Notes: a model not told the origin generated them from the letters alone. Positions 14,777 to 23,425 are shown, counted from the first letter of the stretch. The stretch is DNA of 43,201 nt from Nocardia paucivorans NBRC 100373 (GCF_000308675.1 NZ_BAGE01000123.1:1-43201); one strand, 5' to 3'. A program made the numbers and translations.

Positions 14777-16100
14777 TGACCGATTTCCATGATGACGCCG
14801 CGGTGGACCAGTGGCTGGCCGCCCAGCACCACCGTTTCCGCCAGGGCCTGAATGCCCGCCTCGACCTCGATGCCGGCCTGCGAGAAGTTCGACTTCCCGA
14901 CCGGCACACCGAACTGATCGATGCGCTGAGCGCCAAGCTCGATATCGAGGCCGGGCTGGCGGCGATCCTGCCCGCCGCACCCGCTGCCACTTCCCCGGTC
15001 GCCGAGCTGTGGAGGCACGGCTCCCCGCAGTGGGCCGCCGGCGAACTCGCGACGATGCCTCTGCCGACTCGGCTCTGGGTTCGCGCTGCCTACGCGCACA
15101 GACTCGGCACCGTCGCGGGGTTGGCCCGGCAGCTCACCAACGTCGACCACGAGAAACTTCCGGACACGATCAAGAAGCTCGATAGCGTTCACCCCGACGA
15201 TCGCCTGCAGACCTTCCGCCGCGAATTCAACATTCTCTTCCCCGAGCGTTCCGGCCACGAGGGAAACCAGGCCAGTCGCGACATCCTGCTGTACCGCATC
15301 AAACAGCGTGGCAAGAATGACGGCGAACCGGACTCCGATACCGTCGACCTCGACCAGCAGGTGCAGGACCCTACAGGCGCCGGCACCGCATCCGACATCG
15401 TTGCCGACCGTTCCGGTGGCAGGCGCGAGCAGGTCGGCCATCTCCCGAAGACCGAGAAGGCAGACGACGAGGCGCCCGGTACCGGTGAGAACAACACCGA
15501 TCGGTGCGAAAAAGTGGATTCCACCGACGGAGCCGAGATCCAGATCAATTTCGTTGTGCAGTACGACAATTCCATCACCCCGGCAATCACGCATCGCGAT
15601 CGGAGCGCCCGGATACCGTGGCGGAGGTCGGCGCGCAAGGGCCTGCGGAAAAGGATCACACCATCCCCGGTGAGCTCCTCGCTCGACAGATCGAACAAGT
15701 TGCCGAGATGTGGCGCTTCGAGAAGGTCCGAAGTGCCCGCGACGCCTTCGGCGCGCAATGGATCGAGGCCGTCCGCGCCTATATCCTGCAGATGCTGGAC
15801 GGGGAGCAGGAGCGCCGCGCCGCGCCGGCTCACGCACACATCGATCCGATTGCCGCGGTGTTGGTTGCGGTCGCCGAGGAACTGGAGGATCTTGAGAAGC
15901 TGCTGAACGATTTCATCGGCGCCGACCTCAGCGGGATCGAACTAGAGGGCGTACCGCTCGATGGCCTGCGCTGGTCTGCGGGGACCACCCGCTGGCCAGA
16001 GGACTGGCAGGAGCGGATCGAACGGGTTTCGATCCAGGTGGACGACGATATCTTCGAGATCCACGACGGCACCCATGCCGGCCACAGCTCACCGGTGTGA
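14776..16100 (+). pseudogene. Sigma-linked protein with pentapeptide-like tail, frameshifted
   Basis: ATG 14776 starts MTDFHDDAAVDQWLAAQHHR; a helical N-domain (TRLWVRAAYAHRLGTVAGLA) is followed by a charged linker with DGAEIQINFVVQYDNSITPA. Around 15590-15605 the coding signal shifts frame and continues as DTVAEVGAQGPAEKDHTIPG, GELLARQIEQVAEMWRFEKV, ending in IGADLSGIELEGVPLDGLRW and STQ-like TTRWPEDWQ at 16100. That A-D-L-x-G-I-x-L-x-G-V tail followed by W-S/T-x-T-x-W-P is common in actinobacterial proteins. A second gene starting at GTG near 15617 is the alternative reading. It probably formed one module with the sigma factor. Function unknown. Confidence 0.6.
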
Positions 16101-16344
16101 TCCGTTCGCCGCTCATGCGCCGATATAACCCGGTGTGGACGGGCGACCTCCCCACCCACCTGCCGGCCCGGATGAGGCTCGGTGGGCAGGGACACGACCG
16201 AGGTCTGGGCGGCCGAACGAACCGGCGAGGACGGCGTTGCTCATTCTGAACCATTACGGGAGAACACGCCGATGAGTGGTTCGCGATCTCCTCGGTCACC
16301 AGGCTTTCCGAGAGGTTGCCGTACCGGGCGTTCGATCTCCGCTC
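16101..16344. other. Short gap without gene
   Basis: No coding signal supported. It separates the sigma-linked gene from the recombinase pseudogene on the other strand. Confidence 0.5.
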
Positions 16345-16745
16345 CTACTGCTCGAAGATGGTGTCGACGGCGACCTGTTCGGCGGTGCTGGCGCGGAAGT
16401 AACGCGCGGAGGTGCCGAGGAAGGCATGCCCGAGCAGGCCTTGGAACCGGGCGACATCGGTGCCGCCCTAGCGCAGCCGGGTGGCATGGGGCGTGTGGCC
16501 GCAGGCCGGTGATTCCGGCGTTGGTGCCGAGGCCAGTACGGCCCGGTGATCCCGGAGATGGTCAGTCGGCCGCGTTGCCCGGTCCACACGGCTCGGGTTC
16601 GTTGCCGCGGACGATGATCCATTCGGCGGGCCGCTCGCGGGCCACGAGCTGATGGAACCGTTCGATCAGCCGTCGATACCGCTCGCGCCATGCCGGCTGG
16701 ACTCACGGTCGCCGAGGAAGGATCGTGATCTTCTTGGGCGGGGTT
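16345..16745 (-). pseudogene. Decayed tyrosine recombinase C-terminus
   Basis: Minus-strand blocks in different frames read YRRLIERFHQLVARERPAEW, IIVRGNEPEPCGPG, then GHTPHATRLR, a TAG (16455-16480 region), GGTDVARFQGLLGHAFLGTS and ARYFRASTAEQVAVDTIFEQ, stop 16345. The H-x-x-R, G-H-A and nucleophile Tyr (ARYF) pattern belongs to tyrosine recombinases of the kind that use 'QGGTDVARIQALLGHA'. Frameshifts, a nonsense codon and loss of the LRH region make it a pseudogene. Confidence 0.75.
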
Positions 16746-16768
16746 CCCGTTGAACGGTGGTAGGGGAC

Positions 16769-17131
16769 TTACGCGGCGTGACCGGGCCGGTGTGACAGCC
16801 GGCCCAGCGCTTCGTCGACTGCTCGGGTGGCGATTTCGCGTGCTTGTTCCAGTGACACCATCTCCGGCTCGTCGCTGTAGGCGTGCCGCAAGTCGCGTTC
16901 GGCGAGCCACCGGAAGTAGGCGCTCTTGCTCATGCCCAGCTCCGCGGCGCGGAGTTGAACACGCAGATCCAGTTCGTCGGACATTTTCACCGACCGCGGT
17001 TTCAAGCGGTCCTCGGCTGCGGTGTCGACCGCCATGGTGGTCTCGGGCGCGCCGCCGCGCTGGGCGCGGGCCACGATCTGCGCCATCTCCTCGGGGGACA
17101 CGTCATCGGTGTGGGTGGTGTTGTCAATCAT
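16769..17131 (-). CDS. Ribbon-helix-helix DNA-binding protein
   Basis: 120 aa from ATG 17131, which overlaps the upstream gene's end by 8 bases. A flexible N-terminus (about 45 aa) precedes the RHH core KMSDELDLRVQLRAAELGMS, KSAYFRWLAERDLRHA: one strand, two helices. The C-terminal helix (SLEQAREIATRAVDEALGRL) may mediate tetramer contacts. Family knowledge makes it a repressor or antitoxin. Together with the upstream 102-aa gene and the spaced repeats at its promoter, it forms a possible autoregulated pair with the putative effector gene first. Confidence 0.78.
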   Translation of the reverse strand: MIDNTTHTDDVSPEEMAQIVARAQRGGAPETTMAVDTAAEDRLKPRSVKMSDELDLRVQLRAAELGMSKSAYFRWLAERDLRHAYSDEPEMVSLEQAREIATRAVDEALGRLSHRPGHAA

Positions 17132-17432
17132 CGTGGGCCTCCCACTGGGTGAATTCGGCATTCTCGGTGGCCGTCAACGGCCGGACGTCGACGATGTAGA
17201 AATCGGGCGGGGTGATTCGGCCGGTGACCTGGACGGGTTGTCCACTGTCTGTGCGCAGCCACAACTGAAACAGGACCCACCCCGTGGCTGGGTCGTGGGC
17301 CGGTTCGCCCCATGCTCGCACCTCCCCGGCTAGCCATCGGCGCATCAGCTCCGCGACCTGCCCGGGTGTCAGGTCCACCCTGGCCTTCGCCATCATCAAC
17401 GCCAGCGCGTAGTAGAGCTTGATAGCCACCAC
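17124..17432 (-). CDS. 102-aa protein, partner of RHH gene
   Basis: Starts at GTG 17432 or GTG 17429 (adjacent codons), about 20 bases after a -10-like TATAGT. The sequence VAIKLYYALALMMAKARVDL is a long amphipathic helix, then TPGQVAELMRRWLAGEVRAW and a strand-rich half (GWVLFQLWLRTDSGQPVQVT, DFYIVDVRPLTATE). No signal peptide and no recognised toxin family. The overlap with the RHH gene and shared promoter suggest a regulatory or toxin-antitoxin-like pair. Function unknown. Confidence 0.65.
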   Translation of the reverse strand: MVAIKLYYALALMMAKARVDLTPGQVAELMRRWLAGEVRAWGEPAHDPATGWVLFQLWLRTDSGQPVQVTGRITPPDFYIVDVRPLTATENAEFTQWEAHDD

Positions 17433-17436
17433 GTCG

Positions 17437-17465
17437 AGACTACCCGACAGCACTATAAGACTACC
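17437..17465 (-). promoter_or_regulatory. Two 8-bp direct repeats flanking a -10 element
   Basis: AGACTACC occurs at 17437-17444 and 17458-17465, spaced exactly 21 bp (two helical turns). Between them, on the minus strand, lies TATAGT (17457-17452), placed to drive transcription into GTG 17432/17429. Repeats on one face of the helix around a -10 box form a typical operator for RHH dimers, so autoregulation by the 16769-17131 product is likely. Confidence 0.55.
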
Positions 17466-18092
17466 ATCGCGGTGGCATAGTGTGCGGTGCTCCAGCGTCC
17501 ACCGCACCCGCGCCGCCAGAGACATCGCCCGTGGGCGGAGCAGTCGAACGCCGAGCCTCGGGTGTTCGCCACGCTGTCACCCGTCGCCGGCCGTTGACCG
17601 GCACAGGCAACCCTCCACAACCGCTCCCGCTGCCATGCACCCCGTTACCGCATGGAACGCGGCCCATGGTTCTGCCAGCGAATTCCGAGATCGTTCCTCG
17701 GTGAATTCCGACGTTGCATGGGGGCCGTGTGGCGTCGTCGTGACGGTGAAAATCGACGTCACCGCGCGTCGGACTTCGGCAGCGCATACCTTGTGTGGAG
17801 CCATGAATCGGGCTGCGTTCGGAGCCCAGGCAGCCTCGGATCGGTGCTCGCGCCCAGGCCGTAAACGGTTTCGTCGGGCCAGCGGTACAGGTCGCCGGCA
17901 GGACGTCAGCTGCTCGAGGCGGCAATAGTGGGCGCAGCAGATTCCGGAGGCCGACCGGACGGATAGGTCACCGGCGGCTCGGTCGGCCATGCCCCACCGC
18001 CGAGTGCTGCGGTGACTTCGTGACCGCTTCACTCTCCACGTGGCGCTTGCTCTGATCCGGCGCCGGGTTGTTTACTCTGCAAGGATCGAATT
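17466..18092. other. Region with no supported gene
   Basis: Long open frames on both strands have shadow-like composition. A short minus-strand stretch near 17770-17900 reads AGDLYRWPDETVYGLGASTD, PRLPGLRTQPD and may be a gene remnant, but nothing else supports it. Confidence 0.4.
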
Positions 18093-18380
18093 ATGGACAC
18101 GATGTTCTGGACCGGTCTCGGTGTCACATGTCTGAACTCTGTGATCACGGTCGTTCTCTTTCAACGAGGTGCCAACATCACCCGCGGGTTCCGGAGGGGG
18201 TCGGCAGCAGTGAGCATTTTCGGGCTCATGTTGGCGAGCATCGGCTCTCTGGGCGGTGAAAGCCCGTGGATAAGTAAGGTTTTGGTAGTCGGCCTTGCGG
18301 CGCTCCTCGTGGTCGCGTTGCTTGTACTGGGTTTTGTGCTCACTCCTCGACTTCCACCGGCGCCCCGGCAAGATCCATAG
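18093..18380 (+). CDS. Small multi-pass membrane protein
   Basis: 95 aa from ATG 18093, with AAGGA about 8 bases upstream. Three hydrophobic segments: about 5-25 (FWTGLGVTCLNSVITVVLFQ), 36-54 (GSAAVSIFGLMLASIGSLGG) and 61-84 (SKVLVVGLAALLVVALLVLG), with a Pro-rich tail. No family motif. It stands alone. Confidence 0.75.
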   Translation: MDTMFWTGLGVTCLNSVITVVLFQRGANITRGFRRGSAAVSIFGLMLASIGSLGGESPWISKVLVVGLAALLVVALLVLGFVLTPRLPPAPRQDP

Positions 18381-18446
18381 CAGGGCCTTCCGAAAGGCAT
18401 TCGATTTCATCGAGTTCTTCGGTGGGGTTGCCACGCTTGACCACGG

Positions 18447-19098
18447 GTGAACAGGCAACAGGCACCAAGCTGTACTGGGCCACGACACACCGACGGCACG
18501 GGTTGGCCGGATTGTGTACCCAGTTACAGCTACTGGCCGACTCCCGAGCAGCTCCTCGACTATTTCGGGGAATCGGGCCGTGACCATCCCGGCGGCGACG
18601 ACGGTCGTGTCCTGGTGTTCACCGGTGTAATCGTCGACTGCCGGTTCGACGGTGAACCGACTGTGCTGCCCGACGGTGCACCGATCACGTCGATGACCTG
18701 GACAGAATTTCTCCCCTACGCCAATAGCAGAGAACGGGTGGAATCGGCAATTCCAGCTCGCCGGCCTAACTACCCCACCGACACCGAAGGAGGAACCGGC
18801 AACGGAGCCAGCAGCCCGGAGTCTTCGGGTAATGGGCGGCACGCGCGCTGCGGATCGCGCCCTCACCGTCGGTGTCACCGATCTTGGCCTGGTACCTGCT
18901 CGGCAGGGCGACAGCCCCTCCCGTCCACCCCTCCGACGCGGAGATCAACCGCCAACTCGCCGTGGCCGCCCGGGTCCTCACCGGGCCCGAGTGGGCCGAC
19001 ACCTGGCCTGGTCCCGGCGAGCTGTTCGTCCTCGGTGCCCCAGTGCCCGAGGGGCTTCCGTTCGGCTACGTCCGCGGGCCGGCCTGCCCGGCATCAAG
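18447..19098 (+). pseudogene. Unknown protein(s), disrupted reading frame
   Basis: From GTG 18447 the frame is convincing to about 18790 (SYWPTPEQLLDYFGESGRDH, VLVFTGVIVDCRFDGEPTVL). The coding signal then passes to another frame, with a stop at 18830 just before it. It resumes around 18840-19098 (VSPILAWYLLGRATAPPVHP, NRQLAVAARVLTGPEWADTW, GELFVLGAPVPEGLPFGYVR). Either one gene carries an indel near 18800-18835, or there are two genes, the second from GTG 18872. Its end collides with the convergent gene at 19100. No family recognised. Confidence 0.4.
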
Positions 19099-19099
19099 C

Positions 19100-19714
19100 T
19101 CAACAAGCCTTCATCGCGGCGGCCGCGGCAGTGCTCAATGGTCCCGGACGGCGGGTTGCTTCGGTGAAGGCGGCGACGGCGATCCCGGGTTGGTTCCGAA
19201 GGTGGGCTCCGATCCCGAGGGCGTAACCGTCGGAGTCGGCGAGCACCTCCAGCATTGTGGCCCACCCCGAATCCGGGATGGGGCGGACGCTGAATCCGTG
19301 GTCGCCGTCGTCGGCGCTGGCCAGGTAGCCGAGCACTTTCCACGTCTCCTCTTGGCCGCCTCTGTTCCGGCGGATGAGGCCGGTGGATGCACCGGGGGGA
19401 ATGTCACTGGCCCAGGCGAGTGCCTGGGAGAACGTGTGCCGAGATCGGCGGCCGCCACAGTAGGAATTGAACAGTTTGCGAAGCTCGGTCTCGGACAGGC
19501 CGCGACGGATTCCGCAGCGGCGAGCATCGATCGCCGCTTGCACGAGGACATGGCCATCAGGGTTCTTGGCCAACCCATCGTGGTAGCGGCGAACCAAGAC
19601 GTTGCCGCCGACCATCGCCTCGCCGATGCTCGTGGTCACGTTCAAACTCGGATACATAGCCTGCACGGCGTTGCGCTCGTCCTGGGACAGTTCGAAAGGC
19701 ACATGCACGCGCAT
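19100..19714 (-). CDS. Fragment related to STAND-ATPase/TPR proteins
   Basis: 204 aa from ATG 19714. Segments AVQAMYPSLNVTTSIGEAMV, GHVLVQAAIDARRCGIRRGL, FSQALAWASDIPPGASTGLI and WATMLEVLADSDGYALGIGA resemble the region between the NTPase and the TPR array of large Streptomyces/Nocardia TPR proteins, including the conserved 'AAID/VDWRR-G' motif. Neither the P-loop nor TPR repeats are present. It is therefore either a stand-alone small protein or a truncated remnant. It converges on the broken gene at 18447-19098. The relationship is recalled by pattern and should be tested by profile search. Confidence 0.55.
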   Translation of the reverse strand: MRVHVPFELSQDERNAVQAMYPSLNVTTSIGEAMVGGNVLVRRYHDGLAKNPDGHVLVQAAIDARRCGIRRGLSETELRKLFNSYCGGRRSRHTFSQALAWASDIPPGASTGLIRRNRGGQEETWKVLGYLASADDGDHGFSVRPIPDSGWATMLEVLADSDGYALGIGAHLRNQPGIAVAAFTEATRRPGPLSTAAAAAMKAC

Positions 19715-19802
19715 GGCGTACTCCAGAAGGGCAGTTCGGGCCGGGCCAGTGAGCGGTGATTGGTCGGCGTCATCGACATTTCCATGCGGCCGGCCGCGAC
19801 CG

Positions 19803-20741
19803 TTACGTCCACGCCAGGCGTCGGCGCAGCCAGTGTCGTGTCACCGCCGCCGAATGCTGCTGATAGGGACGCAGTTTCGGTGAGCGTGGTGGCGCGGGTA
19901 GGCGACTGTTGTGTGTCCAATAACCGAGTAGCGCGCACAGGAATGCGTCGATGGCTGCCGGGTCGGTGTCGCAGGAGACGGGGTGTACGGCAAGGATCGG
20001 GTCGGGGTCGATCCCGGCGTCGGCGATCGAGACCGCCATGGCGGTGAGGTCGATCCAGGCGGCACCGCGGCACGGCCAGGCCCAGTCCAGGACCCAGACA
20101 CCGGTATCGACGTCGATCAGCAGGTTGTCCGGGCGCAGATCGGTGTGCAGCAGGGTGTCACCGTCGGTGTGGTCGGGCCAGGTCGATTCCAGCTCGGCCA
20201 ACCGATCCAGATTCCGCAGCGACCACTCGTCGAGATCGGTGGGCGGGCCGTGGTCGGCGAATTGCCTCCACCGGGTGAAGCCCGGTCCGTACCGGTCGGC
20301 GAAATCCGGCACACCGGCCACGGGATTGGGAGCCAGGGCCCAGGCCAGTTGTTCGATGGTGGTGAGCACGGCCGCCAACTCGTCCGGGCGGTCGAATCGG
20401 GGCATGTGGCCGTCGATGTCGTCGAACACCATGACGAACCATCCCGCCTCCTCGAGGGTGAAACGCAGCGCAGGTGCCGCCACCGTGGGTGGCAGACATG
20501 CCGCTGTGGCTGCTTCGGCTCGATATGCCTCGGCCAGGGGGTCTTTGCTGTCGATCGCCTTGGCGAAGACCGTTCGGCCGTCGGTCAGCGACAGGCGTGC
20601 GACCATACCGTGGCCGAATCCGCCTGCCTGTGTCCTGGCCGTGTGAACCCGCCCGTCGAGGCGGTGTTCGAGCTCGCCCTGTACGTGCCGCGGCAGGTCC
20701 GGCCATTCGAAGCGATTGGTGGTGTGCTCCCCTTGGACCAT
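19803..20741 (-). CDS. APH-family (aminoglycoside phosphotransferase-like) kinase
   Basis: 312 aa from ATG 20741. HTDLRPDNLLIDVDTGVWVL then DWAWPCRG give the Brenner motif (H-x-D-x-x-x-x-N) and the DxD-like metal site of the APH/choline-kinase fold. N-lobe strands include GHGMVARLSLTDGRTVFAKA (Lys in FAKAI), and the hinge is WFVMVFDDIDG. Family members phosphorylate aminoglycosides, macrolides or small alcohols, and many have unknown substrates. It lies between element fragments and the tRNA half-site, close to the inferred right end of an integrated element. Confidence 0.85.
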   Translation of the reverse strand: MVQGEHTTNRFEWPDLPRHVQGELEHRLDGRVHTARTQAGGFGHGMVARLSLTDGRTVFAKAIDSKDPLAEAYRAEAATAACLPPTVAAPALRFTLEEAGWFVMVFDDIDGHMPRFDRPDELAAVLTTIEQLAWALAPNPVAGVPDFADRYGPGFTRWRQFADHGPPTDLDEWSLRNLDRLAELESTWPDHTDGDTLLHTDLRPDNLLIDVDTGVWVLDWAWPCRGAAWIDLTAMAVSIADAGIDPDPILAVHPVSCDTDPAAIDAFLCALLGYWTHNSRLPAPPRSPKLRPYQQHSAAVTRHWLRRRLAWT

Positions 20742-20820
20742 CGCTACATCCTGGGGTGCCGGCCTCCGCAGCGCCAGTACTTATCCACGCTCACGGCCTC
20801 AGGGGCAGCGGGCGCGGGCG

Positions 20821-20867
20821 CACTGGCAGTGTGGGGGTCAGGGGTTCGAGTCCCCTTAGCTCCACCA
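20821..20867 (+). other. 3' part of tRNA-Ala(GGC): element attachment half-site
   Basis: These 47 bases fold as the 3' side of a tRNA: anticodon loop CTGGCAG (anticodon GGC), stem strand TGTGG, T arm AGGGG-TTCGAGT-CCCCT, acceptor strand TAGCTCC, discriminator A and encoded CCA. U at position 70 of the acceptor strand is the alanine identity mark. No 5' half (acceptor, D arm) is present upstream, so this is not a working tRNA gene. A lone 3' half is the usual trace of integrase-mediated insertion into a tRNA gene. A tyrosine integrase C-terminus begins 61 bases further right. Confidence 0.85.
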
Positions 20868-20928
20868 CGGAGAACAGCATTTCTCCACCTCCATCCGGTC
20901 ACCCACTGACGACACCTTTGACGACAGT

Positions 20929-21339
20929 TCACATCGCGGTGTCGTCAGCGGGACCGAACAGCGAGTCCCACGAATCCAGCGCCTCGCGCTTTACGGATTC
21001 GATCACTTCCACGTAGGTCCCCGTCGTCACACCGATCGAGCTGTGCTGAAGAATCCGCTGAACCGTTGCCGCATCCACGCCCATCGTGAACAGCAGAGTC
21101 GCGCAGGAATGCCGCAGATCATGGAGACGCACCTGGGGGACGCCCGCCTTTTCGCACAACCGATGGAACATCCGATTCACGTTCCGGGGCTCGATCGGGC
21201 CGCCGAGTGACGTGGTGAACACCAAGCCCGTTTCCCTCCACTGACTCCCCGCGGCGAACCGTTCCTCCATCTGCCGTTTCCGGTGCTCACGCAGGATCAA
21301 GGCGCGCGCAGCTGCGACGCGCAACGCCGGCTGATGGAG
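20929..21339 (-). pseudogene. Tyrosine integrase, C-terminal catalytic part (5'-truncated)
   Basis: Minus-strand frame to TGA 20929. FTTSLGGPIEPRNVNRMFHR, VRLHDLRHSCATLLFTMGVD, AATVQRILQHSSIGVTTGTY and VEVIESVKREALDSWDSLFG carry the H-x-x-R (HDLRH), the H (LQHSS) and nucleophile Tyr (GTY). The N-terminal half is missing: upstream of about 21339 the frame loses homology (a duplicated-looking Ala-rich stretch). It sits next to the tRNA-Ala half-site, the usual position of an integrase gene beside its att site. It can no longer act alone. Confidence 0.85.
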
Positions 21340-21595
21340 CGTCGCCGGCGGCGCGTCGGCACGTCGGCGGCACGGTTGCGCCGAGCAGCCGATAGCCCCG
21401 ATCCGAGTTGGCTGGTTTTGGCATAACCGAACGGTGCTGGGCACGACGAGTGCCGTACCGGCTTACCTCCCGCAGTCGATCACGCATCCGCCAGTCCCAG
21501 CCCGGTCGACCGGCTGTGGTTCCGTGACGTAACCGATTACCCAAGCGTCCTGAGTGTCTCGTAACGCTTGTAGGAACCACCGCGACTGCCCCGAC

Positions 21596-21880
21596 ATGGA
21601 AACCATCGGGGATGCCCTTCAACTAGTAGGCACGCTCGTGACAGCCGTTGGGCTCTTCATCGCTTGGGAGAAAGCAACTGGCCGTATATCGGCGGTTCGA
21701 GGGGCTGTGCAAAAGCTGGCCGGAGACATCCGGGCGAAGCTGACCGGGAGGCGGGACGTTACAGTCCACATTCCGACAGCCACAGCTACAGCTCAGGCCG
21801 GGGCTGGACTTACGGTACGAGCCGTCGCGCATCACCACGTAGACCCCGATCAGCCCCCCACCCTGCTCATGTGGCTTTGA
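21596..21880 (+). CDS. Small protein with one membrane segment
   Basis: 94 aa from ATG 21596 (GTG 21554 in frame upstream). Residues about 6-25 (ALQLVGTLVTAVGLFIAWEK) form a likely transmembrane helix. A basic stretch with 'DIRAKLTGRRDVTVHIPTA' and an Ala/Thr-rich tail follow. No family recognised. Confidence 0.5.
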   Translation: METIGDALQLVGTLVTAVGLFIAWEKATGRISAVRGAVQKLAGDIRAKLTGRRDVTVHIPTATATAQAGAGLTVRAVAHHHVDPDQPPTLLMWL

Positions 21881-21938
21881 GGACACTCTCTAGCCCCTAT
21901 ACCGTGGTCAGCGGGAGTACCCCCGGTCCTGCCGCTGA

Positions 21939-22289
21939 TCACGGCGTATCGGACGCGAGTAGGTCGCCAGTGCCGGCGCCGGTCCGCTCCCGGCGAGCGG
22001 CTGCCCGGCGCCGTTCCTCCGGGGTGGGGCGCTGGGACGCTACCGCCCGCTGGACCGCGCGTGCATCGTCGATCCGGGCATGGTGCAGCGCTGCTGCGTG
22101 CTCGGTCATCGTCTCGTTGCGGAGCTTGAGAAGGTCCACCCGGCGATCGGTAAGGAGGTCAGCGTATTCGAGGTCGTGGTTGAGGCGGCGAAGTTGCGCC
22201 TCGACGGTCTGCAGCTCGTACAAACTGAGCGTGCACTCGTCCCGGAACATATCCAGATACCACTGGTAGCGGTGCTCGAAATCCTCCAT
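21939..22289 (-). CDS. 116-aa coiled-coil protein
   Basis: The ATG at 22289 is favoured because GGGGGAGGGG lies about 8 bases upstream; the open frame extends to 22388 without a better start. The protein (MEDFEHRYQWYLDMFRDECT, LSLYELQTVEAQLRRLNHDL, VDLLKLRNETMTEHAAALHH) is almost entirely helical with heptad character, ending in a basic Arg/Ala tail. Function unknown. It is in the same direction as the caspase-like gene upstream. Confidence 0.65.
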   Translation of the reverse strand: MEDFEHRYQWYLDMFRDECTLSLYELQTVEAQLRRLNHDLEYADLLTDRRVDLLKLRNETMTEHAAALHHARIDDARAVQRAVASQRPTPEERRRAAARRERTGAGTGDLLASDTP

Positions 22290-22512
22290 GACTGCTGCCC
22301 CTCCCCCATCATGACCGGCGTGATCCTTCGAGCGTACGGCACCGGTTGCCATGGCGCGGAACGGTTTCAGATCGCTTATCCAGATCAAGGTCGTCTCCGA
22401 TCAGCCGCCGCCTACGGCTTCAAGGTCATCGTCGCGTTGAAGCGCGCGGGAACCGCCGTATCGACGGGGGGTCGGCTCGACGGGCCGGCAGACGTGACAC
22501 ACGCTGGTCGTG

Positions 22513-23373
22513 TCATGTACTGTCGGCGCTCTTCCGGTCACGGGGCGCATAGTGGGTGATGGGGTCCGTGAGGAGTGCCTCTTCCGCGGAGCTGTGCGTT
22601 ATGGCCGACAGCGTCGATGCGTCGACGTGAGATTCCGATCCGATACTCCAAGAATAGGTCGTTGTTTTGAACGCATAGACTTCGGTATCAATTCCGGCTT
22701 TCCACAGCTCCGCGGTCATTCCTTCCGCTGAAGAGTCTCCGTAGCAAGTGCTGTCCACCGTTATCCGGCTATTCTCCTCGATGGCCCGGCGGTAGTGATC
22801 GTTGGCGGCGAGGATGCGGCCGAAAGTCGGACCGTCCACACGGATATCCGAGGTCTCTCCACTGTCCGACAGTTCTCTAACTATCCTTTCACCGTCGGGG
22901 TTACCGTGGGTGAAGACATAGGTCGGCGGCTGCCCATCGCCGCTGGCCCAGGGCGCCTGCCTGGCTTCGGGTAATTCCCAGCGAGATCCACCCCCGTCGG
23001 GGTGGGGTGTGACGACGGGTTCCTTGGTCGAATAGGCAATGTCGGACGTTCGGCGCTCGGCTCGAGCCCATCTGACCCAGTTGTCGGCATTGTCTTGCTG
23101 TGCCGGAAACTTTACGCCGATGACCTTTCCGTTCGAATCCGCCAGAGGGACACTCTCCACGTGGCGGATCTCGAACGAGCGAGATGTTCCGGTGAAAGGA
23201 TCGATGCCCGTCAGGAATTCCCGGCGAGCTTTGAGATTTGCTCCGGACAGTTTCGACGCTGCTTCCCGAAGAGGCTCACCGAAATGGCTTTCCGGCGTAT
23301 TTTTCGCTAAGATCAGAAACTTGTCGGCCAAGCGTTCGGTGGCCTGCTGCAGAATCCGGAACGGCTGTGTCAT
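22513..23373 (-). CDS. Caspase-fold-like protein of polymorphic-toxin type
   Basis: 286 aa from ATG 23373, with CGGAG just upstream. The N-terminal 100 aa include SFEIRHVESVPLADSNGKVI and KFPAQQDNADNWVRWARAER. From residue 150, PPTYVFTHGNPDG (H156), RVDGPTFGRILAANDHYRRA and SRITVDSTCYGDSSAEGMTA (C210), then IDTEVYAFKTT, follow the strand-His-Gly ... strand-Cys order of caspase-like (CHAT/C80-type) peptidase domains found in actinobacterial polymorphic toxins. The gene is AT-richer than its neighbours, which suggests transfer. A type VII secretion-associated gene lies nearby. The His/Cys dyad is seen; protease activity is inferred. Confidence 0.55.
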   Translation of the reverse strand: MTQPFRILQQATERLADKFLILAKNTPESHFGEPLREAASKLSGANLKARREFLTGIDPFTGTSRSFEIRHVESVPLADSNGKVIGVKFPAQQDNADNWVRWARAERRTSDIAYSTKEPVVTPHPDGGGSRWELPEARQAPWASGDGQPPTYVFTHGNPDGERIVRELSDSGETSDIRVDGPTFGRILAANDHYRRAIEENSRITVDSTCYGDSSAEGMTAELWKAGIDTEVYAFKTTTYSWSIGSESHVDASTLSAITHSSAEEALLTDPITHYAPRDRKSADST

Positions 23374-23425
23374 GTCATCTCCGAAAAGAGAGTAGTGCCA
23401 TGCCAGCCAGTCCCGGAAAGGAAGG

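Noticed and set aside
17466..18032. Plus- and minus-strand open frames of about 150-170 aa
   Set aside because: No start context or motifs; composition typical of GC-rich non-coding sequence.
20821..20867. Complete tRNA gene
   Set aside because: Only positions from the anticodon loop to CCA are present; no D arm or 5' acceptor strand upstream.
19983..20909. Plus-strand 308-aa open frame running through the tRNA fragment
   Set aside because: Antisense of the APH-like kinase, then translation of tRNA sequence; not a gene.
20744..20932. Small minus-strand ORF containing 'GAKGTRTPDPHTASAP'
   Set aside because: This well-known motif is an artefact of translating tRNA-Ala/att sequence.
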